A stretch of 64,000 bases of DNA, taken from assembly GCA_002415085.1 (NCBI GenBank), contig DIBV01000009.1, forward strand, positions 47,839-111,838, read 5' to 3'. The number at the start of each line of letters is the position of its first letter. Position 1 is the stretch's first letter. The DNA comes from Arsukibacterium sp. UBA5043. Its GTDB lineage: Bacteria; Pseudomonadota; Gammaproteobacteria; Enterobacterales; Alteromonadaceae. A program made the translations under genes and the position numbers. Positions 54,564 to 62,979 of this stretch are shown piece by piece. Below the pieces are notes generated by a model, which was not told the DNA's origin, did no database searches, and was given only the letters and a program-made list of their open reading frames with translations.

Positions 54564-54995
54564 ATGAGCCAGCGACTTTATGTAACTAAACGCGATGGAA
54601 GACGGGAGCCTTTGGATCTCGATAAAATTCATCGTGTCATAACATGGGCTGCTGAAGGACTGAGAGATGTTTCTGTATCTCAAGTTCCAATCTCAATATT
54701 TTACGAAGATTTCAATGAAGACATTGAATTCATTAACGATGAAAGAAACATTGACATAGCAGCTCTGGTTAAAAGAGTTGAGGCATTACTTTTTAAACGT
54801 TTAATGCTACCTGTACCGATATGTAATTTCATTGTCTGGGTTTTAATGCCTCACACTGGTTTGATTTTCCGTAAATTAAACACACACACTCGCACTCGTC
54901 AGCGAGTTTGTTGGAAGCCTTTAGATACCAGAGAACTACTAAGAGTTACGAGTAAGTTTGCGAGAGCCCCTCCCGAAAACCACTCTTATTTGTAA
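54564..54995 (+). CDS. Chimeric protein with NrdA-like ATP-cone start
   Basis: The first 41 residues (MSQRLYVTKRDGRREPLDLD, then KIHRVITWAAEGLRDVSVSQV) match the opening of class Ia ribonucleotide reductase large subunit NrdA. The similarity then stops and 100 unrelated residues follow, including a hydrophobic patch (FIVWVLMPHTGLIF). It is therefore either a captured 5' end of nrdA fused to other coding sequence or a decayed copy. The stop (54993-54995) lies 5 bp before palindrome copy 6. Confidence 0.45.
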   Translation: MSQRLYVTKRDGRREPLDLDKIHRVITWAAEGLRDVSVSQVPISIFYEDFNEDIEFINDERNIDIAALVKRVEALLFKRLMLPVPICNFIVWVLMPHTGLIFRKLNTHTRTRQRVCWKPLDTRELLRVTSKFARAPPENHSYL

Positions 54996-55000
54996 AGTGA

Positions 55001-55018
55001 AATTTGGCATGCCAAATT
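55001..55018. repeat. Island palindrome, copy 6
   Basis: Exact AATTTGGCATGCCAAATT, 5 bp after the stop of the plus-strand NrdA-chimera and 15 bp from the stop of the minus-strand 68-residue gene; two convergent genes end at it. Confidence 0.9.
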
Positions 55019-55033
55019 CCTATTACAGGAAAT

Positions 55034-55240
55034 TTAGTAAAAGGTATCGTAGAGCTGACCCAAATCTTGAGCATCTCCCGCCTCTGACCGGCTCATATGT
55101 TCGCCATCAGCAATAACATTACCCATACCGTCATCCAGCATGTCCAGCTGATCACTGTCGCTGTCATCTGACCCAGATAAAAGAACATCTAATGTTCCAA
55201 GCGCTACTAAGCCTGTTACTTTTAATACTTTACCTAACAT
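55034..55240 (-). CDS. Small acidic protein with N-terminal hydrophobic helix
   Basis: A 68-residue protein: a hydrophobic helix (VLKVTGLVALGTLDVLLSG) then an acidic tail (SDDSDSDQLDMLDDGMGNVI). It sits alone between palindrome copies 6 and 7, starting 19 bp from copy 7 and ending 15 bp from copy 6. AAGG precedes the ATG. With so little space upstream, its promoter must overlap or lie beyond the palindrome. Function unknown. Confidence 0.5.
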   Translation of the reverse strand: MLGKVLKVTGLVALGTLDVLLSGSDDSDSDQLDMLDDGMGNVIADGEHMSRSEAGDAQDLGQLYDTFY

Positions 55241-55259
55241 AGTTTGTACCTTATATGGG

Positions 55260-55277
55260 AATTTGGCATGCCAAATT
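55260..55277. repeat. Island palindrome, copy 7
   Basis: Exact AATTTGGCATGCCAAATT preceded by GG, 1 bp from the stop codon of the minus-strand lipoprotein gene. Confidence 0.9.
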
Positions 55278-55278
55278 G

Positions 55279-56073
55279 TTAATTAATAAACTGGCCTTTG
55301 GTCGGCGTTATTATCGAGCTGCAATCGCCGGCAGTGTTTTCAAGTAGCACCGTATCTGGGTTAAGAACCAGCTGATTGCCCTGGCTTGCTACGTCACTAA
55401 ACGATGCGTAATAGCGGATACGCCTTTTACTGCTGCCGGTTCCACTTAGTGCTAAGGCCAATTCAGGTTCGATCTCAATTCGGCCTGTGCGTGTTTTGGT
55501 GATTCTTTTCAGGTAAGCCTCTGCATGCTCAGCTGGCACGGCCACGTTGTCGAAGCGGTCGGTTTGAACTGAGTAAATATGCGCGCCTTGGCCATCCAGC
55601 GTTATTTCAAACTGATTGAAGAAGGTGAGAGGGAAAGACTGCGTATTGAAGTCATACTCGCCCAGCTCTGCCTGCCCGCTCACGTAGTAGGTGTCTTTGT
55701 ACTGCTTCTCGCTGTAATAAGTTTCAAACGCCTGCTGCCGCCTTGCTTGCTCAAACTCATTAAACTTCTCAGTTTTACTTTGAACAAATTTCTCCAAAGA
55801 AATAACTGGCTTGCTGCCCTCCAAGTGATAACCCACATAAGCAGCATCGTGAAATTCAGCGTTTTGCTTTAACAGTTTTAGCTGGGCAGTGCCATTACAG
55901 ATTGCTAAAGCTTGTGCGCTAGCGCTGACTACTGCATTGCTCTCGTTAGAATTCAGCTTGTTCAGACCGTTTGTCGATAGCTGGTTCTTGTCACCTTTGC
56001 CGTTAGTTACGGTAACGCAGCCACTACAAGCAAGGGCTACAGCACAGGTTAGAGCTATTACTGAAATTTTCAT
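55279..56073 (-). CDS. Putative lipoprotein of unknown function
   Basis: A 264-residue protein with a lipoprotein signal (VIALTCAVALACSGC, lipidated Cys at residue 19). The mature part is mixed helix and strand (YHLEGSKPVISLEKFVQSKT; RITKTRTGRIEIEPELALAL) and matches no family I know. It is divergent from the XRE regulator gene, and the 116-bp gap between them holds two operator-like palindromes. Its stop abuts palindrome copy 7. Confidence 0.6.
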   Translation of the reverse strand: MKISVIALTCAVALACSGCVTVTNGKGDKNQLSTNGLNKLNSNESNAVVSASAQALAICNGTAQLKLLKQNAEFHDAAYVGYHLEGSKPVISLEKFVQSKTEKFNEFEQARRQQAFETYYSEKQYKDTYYVSGQAELGEYDFNTQSFPLTFFNQFEITLDGQGAHIYSVQTDRFDNVAVPAEHAEAYLKRITKTRTGRIEIEPELALALSGTGSSKRRIRYYASFSDVASQGNQLVLNPDTVLLENTAGDCSSIITPTKGQFIN

Positions 56074-56115
56074 ATTCTCACTTCTTTAATATTCGCCAGC
56101 CTGAAACTCAGGGTG

Positions 56116-56164
56116 CTAAGTATTCCTTAGTATCTAGCTGCTATTAAAGCTAAGAAAATCTTAG
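56116..56164. promoter_or_regulatory. Paired operator CTAAG-N5-CTTAG between lipoprotein and XRE genes
   Basis: Two copies of CTAAG-N5-CTTAG (56116-56130 and 56150-56164), 34 bp apart centre to centre (about three helical turns). They lie in the divergent promoter region and are the natural binding site for the adjacent XRE protein. Confidence 0.65.
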
Positions 56165-56189
56165 TTTTCAATAGCCAATATCTCACACT

Positions 56190-56456
56190 GTGAATAATAC
56201 TGACGGTTCGCCCTTACCAAAGCGCCTGAAACAAGCCCGCCTTCTGCGTGGCTTGTCGCAAAAGCAGCTCGGCATACTTGCCGGGATGGACCGTTTTGTC
56301 GCGTCTGCGCGAATGAACCAGTACGAGCGGGGAGTGCATGCGCCGGAATTTAAAACCGTTATAGCGCTGGCTAAGGTTTTGCAGGTGCCTACGGCCTACT
56401 TGTTTTGCATAGAAGATGATCTGGCAGAATTGATACTGGCAAAGAGTGACAGTTGA
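56190..56456 (+). CDS. XRE-family HTH regulator
   Basis: An 88-residue protein consisting mainly of one HTH_3 domain (about 8-70: LPKRLKQARLLRGLSQKQLG, then an ARMNQYERGVHAPEFKTVI segment). The start is GTG at 56190. It probably regulates itself and the divergent lipoprotein gene through the CTAAG-N5-CTTAG pair. Its stop codon ends at the very base before palindrome copy 8. Confidence 0.82.
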   Translation: MNNTDGSPLPKRLKQARLLRGLSQKQLGILAGMDRFVASARMNQYERGVHAPEFKTVIALAKVLQVPTAYLFCIEDDLAELILAKSDS

Positions 56457-56474
56457 AATTTGGCATGCCAAATT
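56457..56474. repeat. Island palindrome, copy 8
   Basis: Exact AATTTGGCATGCCAAATT beginning on the base after the XRE stop codon and 31 bp before the stop of the convergent 177-residue gene. This is the last copy seen in the window. Confidence 0.9.
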
Positions 56475-56505
56475 ATACCAAAATATAAAGCTGATATTAG
56501 TAAAG

Positions 56506-57039
56506 TTATGCTCTAGATTTTAACAGTAAACTATCAATATCAACTTTCAAGCTGTGGCATTTTTGGGAGCAATTCCATACAGCTCCGCGAAGCTCTCCTA
56601 GGTTAGAATTGTGTTGTTCACATTCTTTCTGAGTAATTGCGTCTGACATATATGTTTCTACTTCTTTGACATATTTGGTTAAGAGGCTGAGCTCTTCGAC
56701 AAGCTTTGGAGCATCTTGCTCGGCGAAAACTGTCAAGGAACTAATACCTGCTTTAATCGGTACTAGTCTTGATATCAAATGGTCCCGTGGGTTGCGTGAT
56801 TCTAGAGTCTGAACAATGAAATTAGAGTCAAACTCATTTTTTGTTGATATCAAAAATTCTTTGTGTTTTTTAAGGCTATTGACATGGGCTAATACTCTGT
56901 CTGCCATTCTATCATCTTGTTTCTTCCTTTCATCTTGCTCTCTATCTCTTAACACATTTAATCTCGATAGTTTGTACCAAGTGAAGCCTGCTAATACAGT
57001 GATAACACTACCAACTAATGTTAAAACAATGTCGTTCAT
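56506..57039 (-). CDS. Single-pass membrane protein with helical body
   Basis: A 177-residue protein with one N-terminal membrane helix (VLTLVGSVITVLAGFTWYKL) and a long charged helical region (VLRDREQDERKKQDDRMADR). The remainder is helical with three cysteines near the end. GGGAG precedes the ATG. It is divergent from the large nuclease gene. No family is recognised. Confidence 0.5.
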   Translation of the reverse strand: MNDIVLTLVGSVITVLAGFTWYKLSRLNVLRDREQDERKKQDDRMADRVLAHVNSLKKHKEFLISTKNEFDSNFIVQTLESRNPRDHLISRLVPIKAGISSLTVFAEQDAPKLVEELSLLTKYVKEVETYMSDAITQKECEQHNSNLGELRGAVWNCSQKCHSLKVDIDSLLLKSRA

Positions 57040-57353
57040 GAAAAACTCCCAAGGTTTACTGATAACTTTCTTAATATTGTCTATGATATGATCAATAAAA
57101 ACAATAAATTAAAGATAGCGATCCAGGCAAAGGATTAGAGAGGTTACTCGAGCTTGGTGATATTACTTAGGTTTGAGAGTAGTGTTTACAGTGTCGGTGG
57201 TTTACGTTTTCTACACCTTAACGCTGTGCTAATGTGCGCACCTCGCTCGATACAAACTCAAAAAAAGTATCTTAAAATCTCAACTATCTTATATGCTAGG
57301 CGAGCATACGTAATGTACAAATGTTAGGTATTTAAACCCAAGTGAGGACGCAG
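57040..57353. other. Divergent promoter region of the right-hand cluster
   Basis: 314 bp between the small membrane protein and the nuclease gene. I see no conserved motif, only AT-rich stretches and GAGG before the nuclease start. Confidence 0.4.
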
Positions 57354-60300
57354 ATGGCAAAGAAGAAGGAATTGAGCAATCCATTCTCCACCGGCGGAGG
57401 CGGTGTCCATTTTGAAGCTCATGTCCAGGCGTCTTTTGTAGCACTAATGCTTACTGGTGGGCACGCTCCCTGTCTACCATGCTGGCCCATTGTGGAAATC
57501 AAACTTCAGGGCAAGATTGACGACTATGATACAGACGACCTCATTGTTATTGTTGAAAATGTGACCAGCAAAGAGCGACGAAAACTTCTTGGGCAGGTCA
57601 AACATTCGATCGCTATTACACAGGGCAGCACCATTTTTGGAGAAGTGATACAGGCCGCTTGGAATGACTTTAATAACCCAAATGTTTTTAGTAAAAACAA
57701 AGATATCATTGCTCTGATCACAGGACCACTTGCTCAAACTGACACTGAAGTAGTTTGGATCTTAAATCATGCCAGATCGAATCAAAGTGACCCAGAAAGA
57801 TTCTTTAGGAATATTGCAACTGCAAAATTTAGTTCGAATGTAAAACGCCAGAAACTAAACGTCATCCGTGACCATTTGAAAGTTGCAAATAACGGCATCG
57901 AGCTAACTGATGACGTTTTTCACAAATTTCTTACCCACTTTTACCTATTAGGATATGACTTGGGCGAAGAAGAGGGAGTTGTAATATCACTCATAAACTC
58001 TCATATCTCACAATTTAAACCAGAGTCTTCACGGTTGGTATGGAGTCGAATTTTGGAGTTCTCCAACAATCGAAATCATCATGCAGGTTGCATCACTAAA
58101 AACGACTTCCCAGATGAATTGACGAGTGTCTTCGTTGCCAAGCCTATCAGTGAAATGCCAAGTAATTTTGCACTGCCTCATGAACACAGCACGGACTGGT
58201 CTCATCACCCCGATGCCACCTACCTTGCTTTAGCTGTCTTAATTGGTTCGTGGCAAGACAAGAGCCAATCCGACCTTGAAATGATAACCCAATTGCTTGA
58301 TATCAGTTACGACGAATGGTTAAAGAAGGCGCGGGAATTATTACACTTACCTGATAGCCCATTGTCTCTCAAAAATGGTATTTGGAAAGTTGTTAATCGA
58401 GCAGAGCTTTGGAATCTGCTGGGATCTCGCATCCTTGATCAGAATCTCGATACCTTTAGGTTGCTCGCTGTTGAAAGACTTAAAGAACCAGACCCTGCTT
58501 TCGAACTGTCTGTCGAAGAGCGATACATGGCAAGCATTCAAGGCAAGGTGTTGAAATGTTCCCAAGTGTTGAGAAAAGGTATTGCTGATGGTTTAGCTAT
58601 TCTGGGAAGTCGTCCGGAGCTGTGCATTAACTGCTCTCATGGGAAAGCGGAAACCACTTGCATATTGGTGGTACGTGAACTTCTGACAGATGCCAACTGG
58701 GTTTTGTGGGGTAGCCTGAATAGTTTGCTACCCACATTGGCCGAAGCTGCACCATCAGAATTTCTTGATGCGGTTGAGAAGGCTATGCCCCTGATACCCT
58801 GTCCTTTTGATGAGCTTTTTTCTCAGGAAGGTAGCGGCTTCACCGGCGGAAATTATTTAACAGGTCTACTCTGGGCATTGGAGGGGCTGGCTTGGGATGA
58901 ACAATACCTAGTTCGTGTCTGTGTTGCGCTTGGTGAACTTGCCAGCCATGACCCCGGAGGCCAATGGGCCAATCGTCCATCCAATTCTCTTACAACCATA
59001 TTGTTGCCTTGGCTGCCTCAAACACTTGCACCTGTTGATAAGCGCAAGGTGGCTGTACGAACGCTCCTTCAGGAATGGCCCGATATCGCGTGGAGTCTGA
59101 TCATCAGGCTACTTCCCGGTCAGCATCAGACCTCATCCGGATCACACAAACCCAGCTGGCGCAAGATTATCCCCGAAGATTGGGAAAAAGGTGTTACACA
59201 TCAGGAATACTGGCAACAGGCATCTTTTTATGCTGAACTTGCAGTGGCTGCGGCAGACCATGATACCGCTCGGCTTTCAACGTTAATTGACCATTTTGAT
59301 AACTTGCCGGGAACTGCTTTTGACGAGCTTCTCCAGACTCTCGCCTCCCAACCGATTTTAAAACTCCCGGAAGAGCAACGACTTTCAATTTGGGACCATC
59401 TCACGAAATTCACAAACAAACACAGAAGGTTCTCTGAAGCGAAATGGGCATTGCCTGATGAGCTGATTACGCGTATCGAACAGGTTGCCGAGCAACTCGC
59501 CCCCAATAACCCATTTAATTTATATCAGCATCTTTTTACAGACCGGGACTCTGATCTCTATGAAGAGAATGGAAATTGGGCAGAGCAGCGAAAGAAACTA
59601 GACACCCGACGCGAAGCCGCCATCTCGGAAGTCTTTCGCCAAGATGGTGTCGAAGGTGTAATTCGATTTGCCGATTCCGTTTCTTCATCCAGGCAGGTAG
59701 GGCATGCGCTTGGTATAATTACCGATGACGTGTTTGAACGTACTCTCTTGCCTCATTTTCTAGATTCAGAGGACAACAAGCGTAAGTCCTTTGTTAGCAG
59801 TTTTATCTGGAGGCGTTATCATATCAACGGATGGGAGTGGTGCGACAACCTCGATAAATCAGGTTGGACGCAGAGGCAGATAGGTCAATTCCTTGCTTGT
59901 TTGCCGTTTACTACGGAAACATGGAGCCGTGCGTCAGGGTGGCTTAAGACGAATGAGAGTGAATACTGGACCCGCACCGACGCAAATGCTTATCATGCCG
60001 ATGGTGATCTTTCGATTGCGATTGAGAAACTTATTGAGCATGGTAGGCCACACGCAGCAATAAACTGTTTGGACATGATGCGTCATGATAATAAGGCCAT
60101 CGATAGTAATCAATGTGTCCGAGCCTTGCTTGCAGCACTTTCCTCCAATGAGCCCAGCTATGCGATGGACGTGTATCACATCGTCGAACTGATAAAATTT
60201 CTTCAGACAGACCTAGCAGTGAACCAAGACGACTTGTTTAAGGTCGAGTGGGCCTATGTTCCCTTGCTCGACCGTCATACAGGTGCAGCGCCAATACTCC

Positions 60301-60893
60301 TTGAAAGCCGGCTGGCCAATGATCCTGAATTCTTTTGTGAAGTAATTCGATTGATCTATCGTTCTAAGAAAGAAGATCAATCGTCGAGAGAGCCTAATGA
60401 GGGGGCAAAAGCACTTGCAACAAATGCTTGGCGACTACTTAACGAATGGAAGACGCCACCTGGGACACAGCGAGATGGAACGTTTAGCGAAAGGTGTTTT
60501 ATGGAGTGGCTTCAAAAGGTAAAGGAAATCTCAACTAATTCCGGCCACCTAGAAGTTACACTCATCAATGTTGGCGAAGTATTGATTCACGCCCCAGCCG
60601 ATCCAGACGGCTTATGGATACGCCGCGTTGTCGCTGCCGCATTGAATGAGCGTGAAGTAGAAGAAATGCGGGATGGTTACCGGACTGGAACATATAACTC
60701 TCGAGGAGCTCATATCATTGATCCAACCGCAAGCCCGGAGAGAGAGCTGGCTGAACAGTTCCGAAATAAAGCCGAAGAAATAGAGAACGCTGGATTTCAG
60801 CGATTTGCAGTTACATTGAAAGGTTTGGCGAACAGCTACGATCGCGAAGCGGATCAAATTCTAAACGATAATAATGACAGGATGGATGAGTAA
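57354..60893 (+). CDS. Large QxK-nuclease/helical-repeat protein (putative defence protein)
   Basis: A protein of about 1179 residues. The N-terminus holds a Mrr/Cap4-like PD-(D/E)xK nuclease: PFSTGGGGVHFEAHVQASFV, then acidic residues in DDYDTDDLIVIVEN and the QxK element in KLLGQVKHSI (residues 10-85). The rest is a long helical array, with LLWALEGLAWDEQYLVRVCV and GGQWANRPSNSLTTILLPWL. It ends with a GFQRFAVTLKGLANSYDREA motif that I associate with sensor regions of large defence proteins. No P-loop is visible, so this is not a full STAND NTPase. GTG at 57342 is an alternative start; GAGG favours 57354. Confidence 0.65.
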   Translation: MAKKKELSNPFSTGGGGVHFEAHVQASFVALMLTGGHAPCLPCWPIVEIKLQGKIDDYDTDDLIVIVENVTSKERRKLLGQVKHSIAITQGSTIFGEVIQAAWNDFNNPNVFSKNKDIIALITGPLAQTDTEVVWILNHARSNQSDPERFFRNIATAKFSSNVKRQKLNVIRDHLKVANNGIELTDDVFHKFLTHFYLLGYDLGEEEGVVISLINSHISQFKPESSRLVWSRILEFSNNRNHHAGCITKNDFPDELTSVFVAKPISEMPSNFALPHEHSTDWSHHPDATYLALAVLIGSWQDKSQSDLEMITQLLDISYDEWLKKARELLHLPDSPLSLKNGIWKVVNRAELWNLLGSRILDQNLDTFRLLAVERLKEPDPAFELSVEERYMASIQGKVLKCSQVLRKGIADGLAILGSRPELCINCSHGKAETTCILVVRELLTDANWVLWGSLNSLLPTLAEAAPSEFLDAVEKAMPLIPCPFDELFSQEGSGFTGGNYLTGLLWALEGLAWDEQYLVRVCVALGELASHDPGGQWANRPSNSLTTILLPWLPQTLAPVDKRKVAVRTLLQEWPDIAWSLIIRLLPGQHQTSSGSHKPSWRKIIPEDWEKGVTHQEYWQQASFYAELAVAAADHDTARLSTLIDHFDNLPGTAFDELLQTLASQPILKLPEEQRLSIWDHLTKFTNKHRRFSEAKWALPDELITRIEQVAEQLAPNNPFNLYQHLFTDRDSDLYEENGNWAEQRKKLDTRREAAISEVFRQDGVEGVIRFADSVSSSRQVGHALGIITDDVFERTLLPHFLDSEDNKRKSFVSSFIWRRYHINGWEWCDNLDKSGWTQRQIGQFLACLPFTTETWSRASGWLKTNESEYWTRTDANAYHADGDLSIAIEKLIEHGRPHAAINCLDMMRHDNKAIDSNQCVRALLAALSSNEPSYAMDVYHIVELIKFLQTDLAVNQDDLFKVEWAYVPLLDRHTGAAPILLESRLANDPEFFCEVIRLIYRSKKEDQSSREPNEGAKALATNAWRLLNEWKTPPGTQRDGTFSERCFMEWLQKVKEISTNSGHLEVTLINVGEVLIHAPADPDGLWIRRVVAAALNEREVEEMRDGYRTGTYNSRGAHIIDPTASPERELAEQFRNKAEEIENAGFQRFAVTLKGLANSYDREADQILNDNNDRMDE

Positions 60894-62481
60894 TATCACC
60901 ATGCTTGTATTAGGGATTCAAAAGAACGGTAGAAAAAAGAAAGTAGTTCACGTTGATAACGTCCCCAACGGTTTTAAATGCGGTTGTATATGCCCAAACC
61001 CTGACTGTGCCGATCAGTTAAGCGCTAAAAATAATTGCATAGATATGTCTAACCACTTCGCACACCGGACTAGAGTCGAGGGCAGAACGTGTTTGATGTC
61101 ACAGCTGCACTTAGCAGCACAACATTACTTCCTACCACTTAAATCTTTTACCTTGCCTAAGCATGTATTCCGGTATGACGGTTGTACTTTGGAAACTTTA
61201 CCCAAAACGGTAGCAGTACAAAGTGTAGAGCTAGAAGCATCGATTGATAAATTCAGGGTTGACGTACTTCTGCATACCGAAGTCGGGCCGGTCATTATCG
61301 AAATTCTCGTGACCAGCAAGTGTTCTGACGAAAAGTCCGAGTTTTTAACTGGCTCGAAGCGACCTTCGCTTGAATATGATTTGTCGTCATTCATTGACGC
61401 AGAACTTAAGCAAACTATGGCCATGCTAGCCAATAACACCGTGCCATACGAATGGATTTACGGATGGTCTCAAGGTCAGTTAATAGAAAGTTATTTGAAA
61501 GAAAAAGAAGCTGAAAGAAAAAAAGAACTGTTGAGACAGAAACGAAGCGCAGCTAAGTCTGCAAACAAGCTTATTGCAGGTTGTTACTTGATGCTTCCCT
61601 CAATAGATGAACAGTTCGAATGCATGCTGGAAGGGGTGTTTTTCAAAGAAGAGATAAGATTGTTCACGCGTCAGGAGTTCAAACTATCGTCATTGGAAAT
61701 CGACAGTGAACAGGAGGAGTACTTATTGCTAAAAGGTATCGTGTCTAATTCACAAGGCAGCAGACGGATATGGGCAGCATACTTGTATACGCCTGAAATT
61801 CCTGACGAGGTTAAAGCCATTAAGGATGCTGTTATTGTTCGAATCCCTGCACAAGGTAATAGAACCGTATCAACATGGCATTGGTTGAGTAATCCCAGGT
61901 TAAATCAGCTCAGAGCTGAAAAAATGCATGAATTTCAAGAGCAGTGTAGCCAAGAACTGGTGCAGCTAAGAGCAGCAAGACAATACATCGAAAATGTAAG
62001 TGTGCTTGCTAAGCAATATGCCGACAATCAGGACTCTTACTTTCACCATGGGTACGGTATTTGGAAGAGGTGGCTGATAAACAATAATTTATTCACACCT
62101 TCAGCAAGTAAGAAGAATCCGTCTATACCAAGGCTGATCAAAGAGCATAGAAAACATCCACATCTCTGGATGTTCGATACTTGGCATGTGTTGCTAATCG
62201 CTAAGTTGGCAAAAATCATTGATGACATACCGATCAACACGTTGATTGATACTACCGAGGTGTTTTCAGAATTATCGAGAGAATTTGGATTGCATCCAGC
62301 ATATTTGGAAATTGAGTTTAAGGTTCACCGGAAGTTTTCAGATGAGTCTATGCGTCATCTCGTTTTGAGAAAACAGGTAATTGGTAGCACGCTTTCGTTG
62401 TTTATGATGTCAGGGTCAATTAAGTATCGTGAAAGCGGTTACTACCGAGTAGGGAGTCTGCTATCAGACTTAAAGCGGTAG
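60886..62481 (+). CDS. CoiA-like nuclease-family protein
   Basis: A protein of about 531 residues. A zinc-ribbon-like start (KCGCICPNPDCADQLSAKNN, then SNHFAHRTRVEGRTC) leads to a PD-(D/E)xK-like region: LEASIDKFRVDVLLHTEVGP followed by VIIEILVTSKCSDEKSEFL. That order matches competence protein CoiA-like families. The C-terminal 300 residues are helical and unknown. It overlaps the large nuclease gene (start inside its last codons), so the two are co-expressed. ATG 60874, 60886 and 60901 are all possible starts. Confidence 0.65.
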   Translation: MSNITMLVLGIQKNGRKKKVVHVDNVPNGFKCGCICPNPDCADQLSAKNNCIDMSNHFAHRTRVEGRTCLMSQLHLAAQHYFLPLKSFTLPKHVFRYDGCTLETLPKTVAVQSVELEASIDKFRVDVLLHTEVGPVIIEILVTSKCSDEKSEFLTGSKRPSLEYDLSSFIDAELKQTMAMLANNTVPYEWIYGWSQGQLIESYLKEKEAERKKELLRQKRSAAKSANKLIAGCYLMLPSIDEQFECMLEGVFFKEEIRLFTRQEFKLSSLEIDSEQEEYLLLKGIVSNSQGSRRIWAAYLYTPEIPDEVKAIKDAVIVRIPAQGNRTVSTWHWLSNPRLNQLRAEKMHEFQEQCSQELVQLRAARQYIENVSVLAKQYADNQDSYFHHGYGIWKRWLINNNLFTPSASKKNPSIPRLIKEHRKHPHLWMFDTWHVLLIAKLAKIIDDIPINTLIDTTEVFSELSREFGLHPAYLEIEFKVHRKFSDESMRHLVLRKQVIGSTLSLFMMSGSIKYRESGYYRVGSLLSDLKR

Positions 62482-62582
62482 CGAAGTTGATTGTCGTTTT
62501 TTAGCAACCGTCTATCGACAGTAGCTGGTCTTTCAAAAACTGGCTTTCAAAACGCCAGATAGCCAAGCATTAGGAGTAACTA

Positions 62583-62897
62583 ATGAGTAACGTAGTGCAA
62601 TTTCCAACTAATCAAAAAAAAATATGGGATATCGTTGTTGCTGGGTTTATGGAGCCTGCAACTCAAGCGGGGGCAACAAAACAACAGGTGGACGAATTTC
62701 TGAAGCAATTCAAACCAACCTTCCAAAAATTTCAATTTGAATATCAGATCATGATGCCATCAATGCCTGAAGATGTAGTTCGGGGAGTTACTGCTGAGAT
62801 GAACAAGCTTAAAAAAGCAATTCAAGAACATACCATGCAGTTGGTTATGGAAAGGCTTATGTTCGAGCTAAAGTTATTTGACTGGCGCAAGTCCTGA
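62583..62897 (+). CDS. Small helical protein of the right-hand cluster
   Basis: A 104-residue protein (MSNVVQFPTNQKKIWDIVVA) rich in helices, with TAGGAG before the ATG. It is 101 bp downstream of the CoiA-like gene and 82 bp upstream of the DUF3800 gene, all in the same direction. Unknown family. Confidence 0.55.
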   Translation: MSNVVQFPTNQKKIWDIVVAGFMEPATQAGATKQQVDEFLKQFKPTFQKFQFEYQIMMPSMPEDVVRGVTAEMNKLKKAIQEHTMQLVMERLMFELKLFDWRKS

Positions 62898-62979
62898 TAA
62901 GACTAATTGGCATAAAAGTCGGCAGGGCTTGTAGAGCAATCTCTGAATGTTTTCTTGATCGTAAAAAGGAATTGATTTT

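Noticed and set aside
38611-56474. The repeated palindrome as a CRISPR array
   Set aside because: Spacing between copies ranges from about 100 bp to nearly 8 kb and genes lie between them; there are no spacers of regular size and no cas genes.
56190-56474. The 18-bp palindrome as the operator of the adjacent XRE regulator
   Set aside because: Most copies lie at gene 3' ends, including that of the XRE gene itself, while a separate paired CTAAG-N5-CTTAG site sits in the XRE promoter region.
38611-56474. The palindromes as ordinary intrinsic terminators
   Set aside because: They are short, not GC-rich except at the centre, and mostly lack a following T-run; exact conservation over eight copies is also more than a terminator needs. 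A weak terminator effect cannot be excluded.
57354-60893. Calling the large protein an Avs-type STAND NTPase
   Set aside because: No Walker A or B motif could be found; only the nuclease and the helical array are visible.
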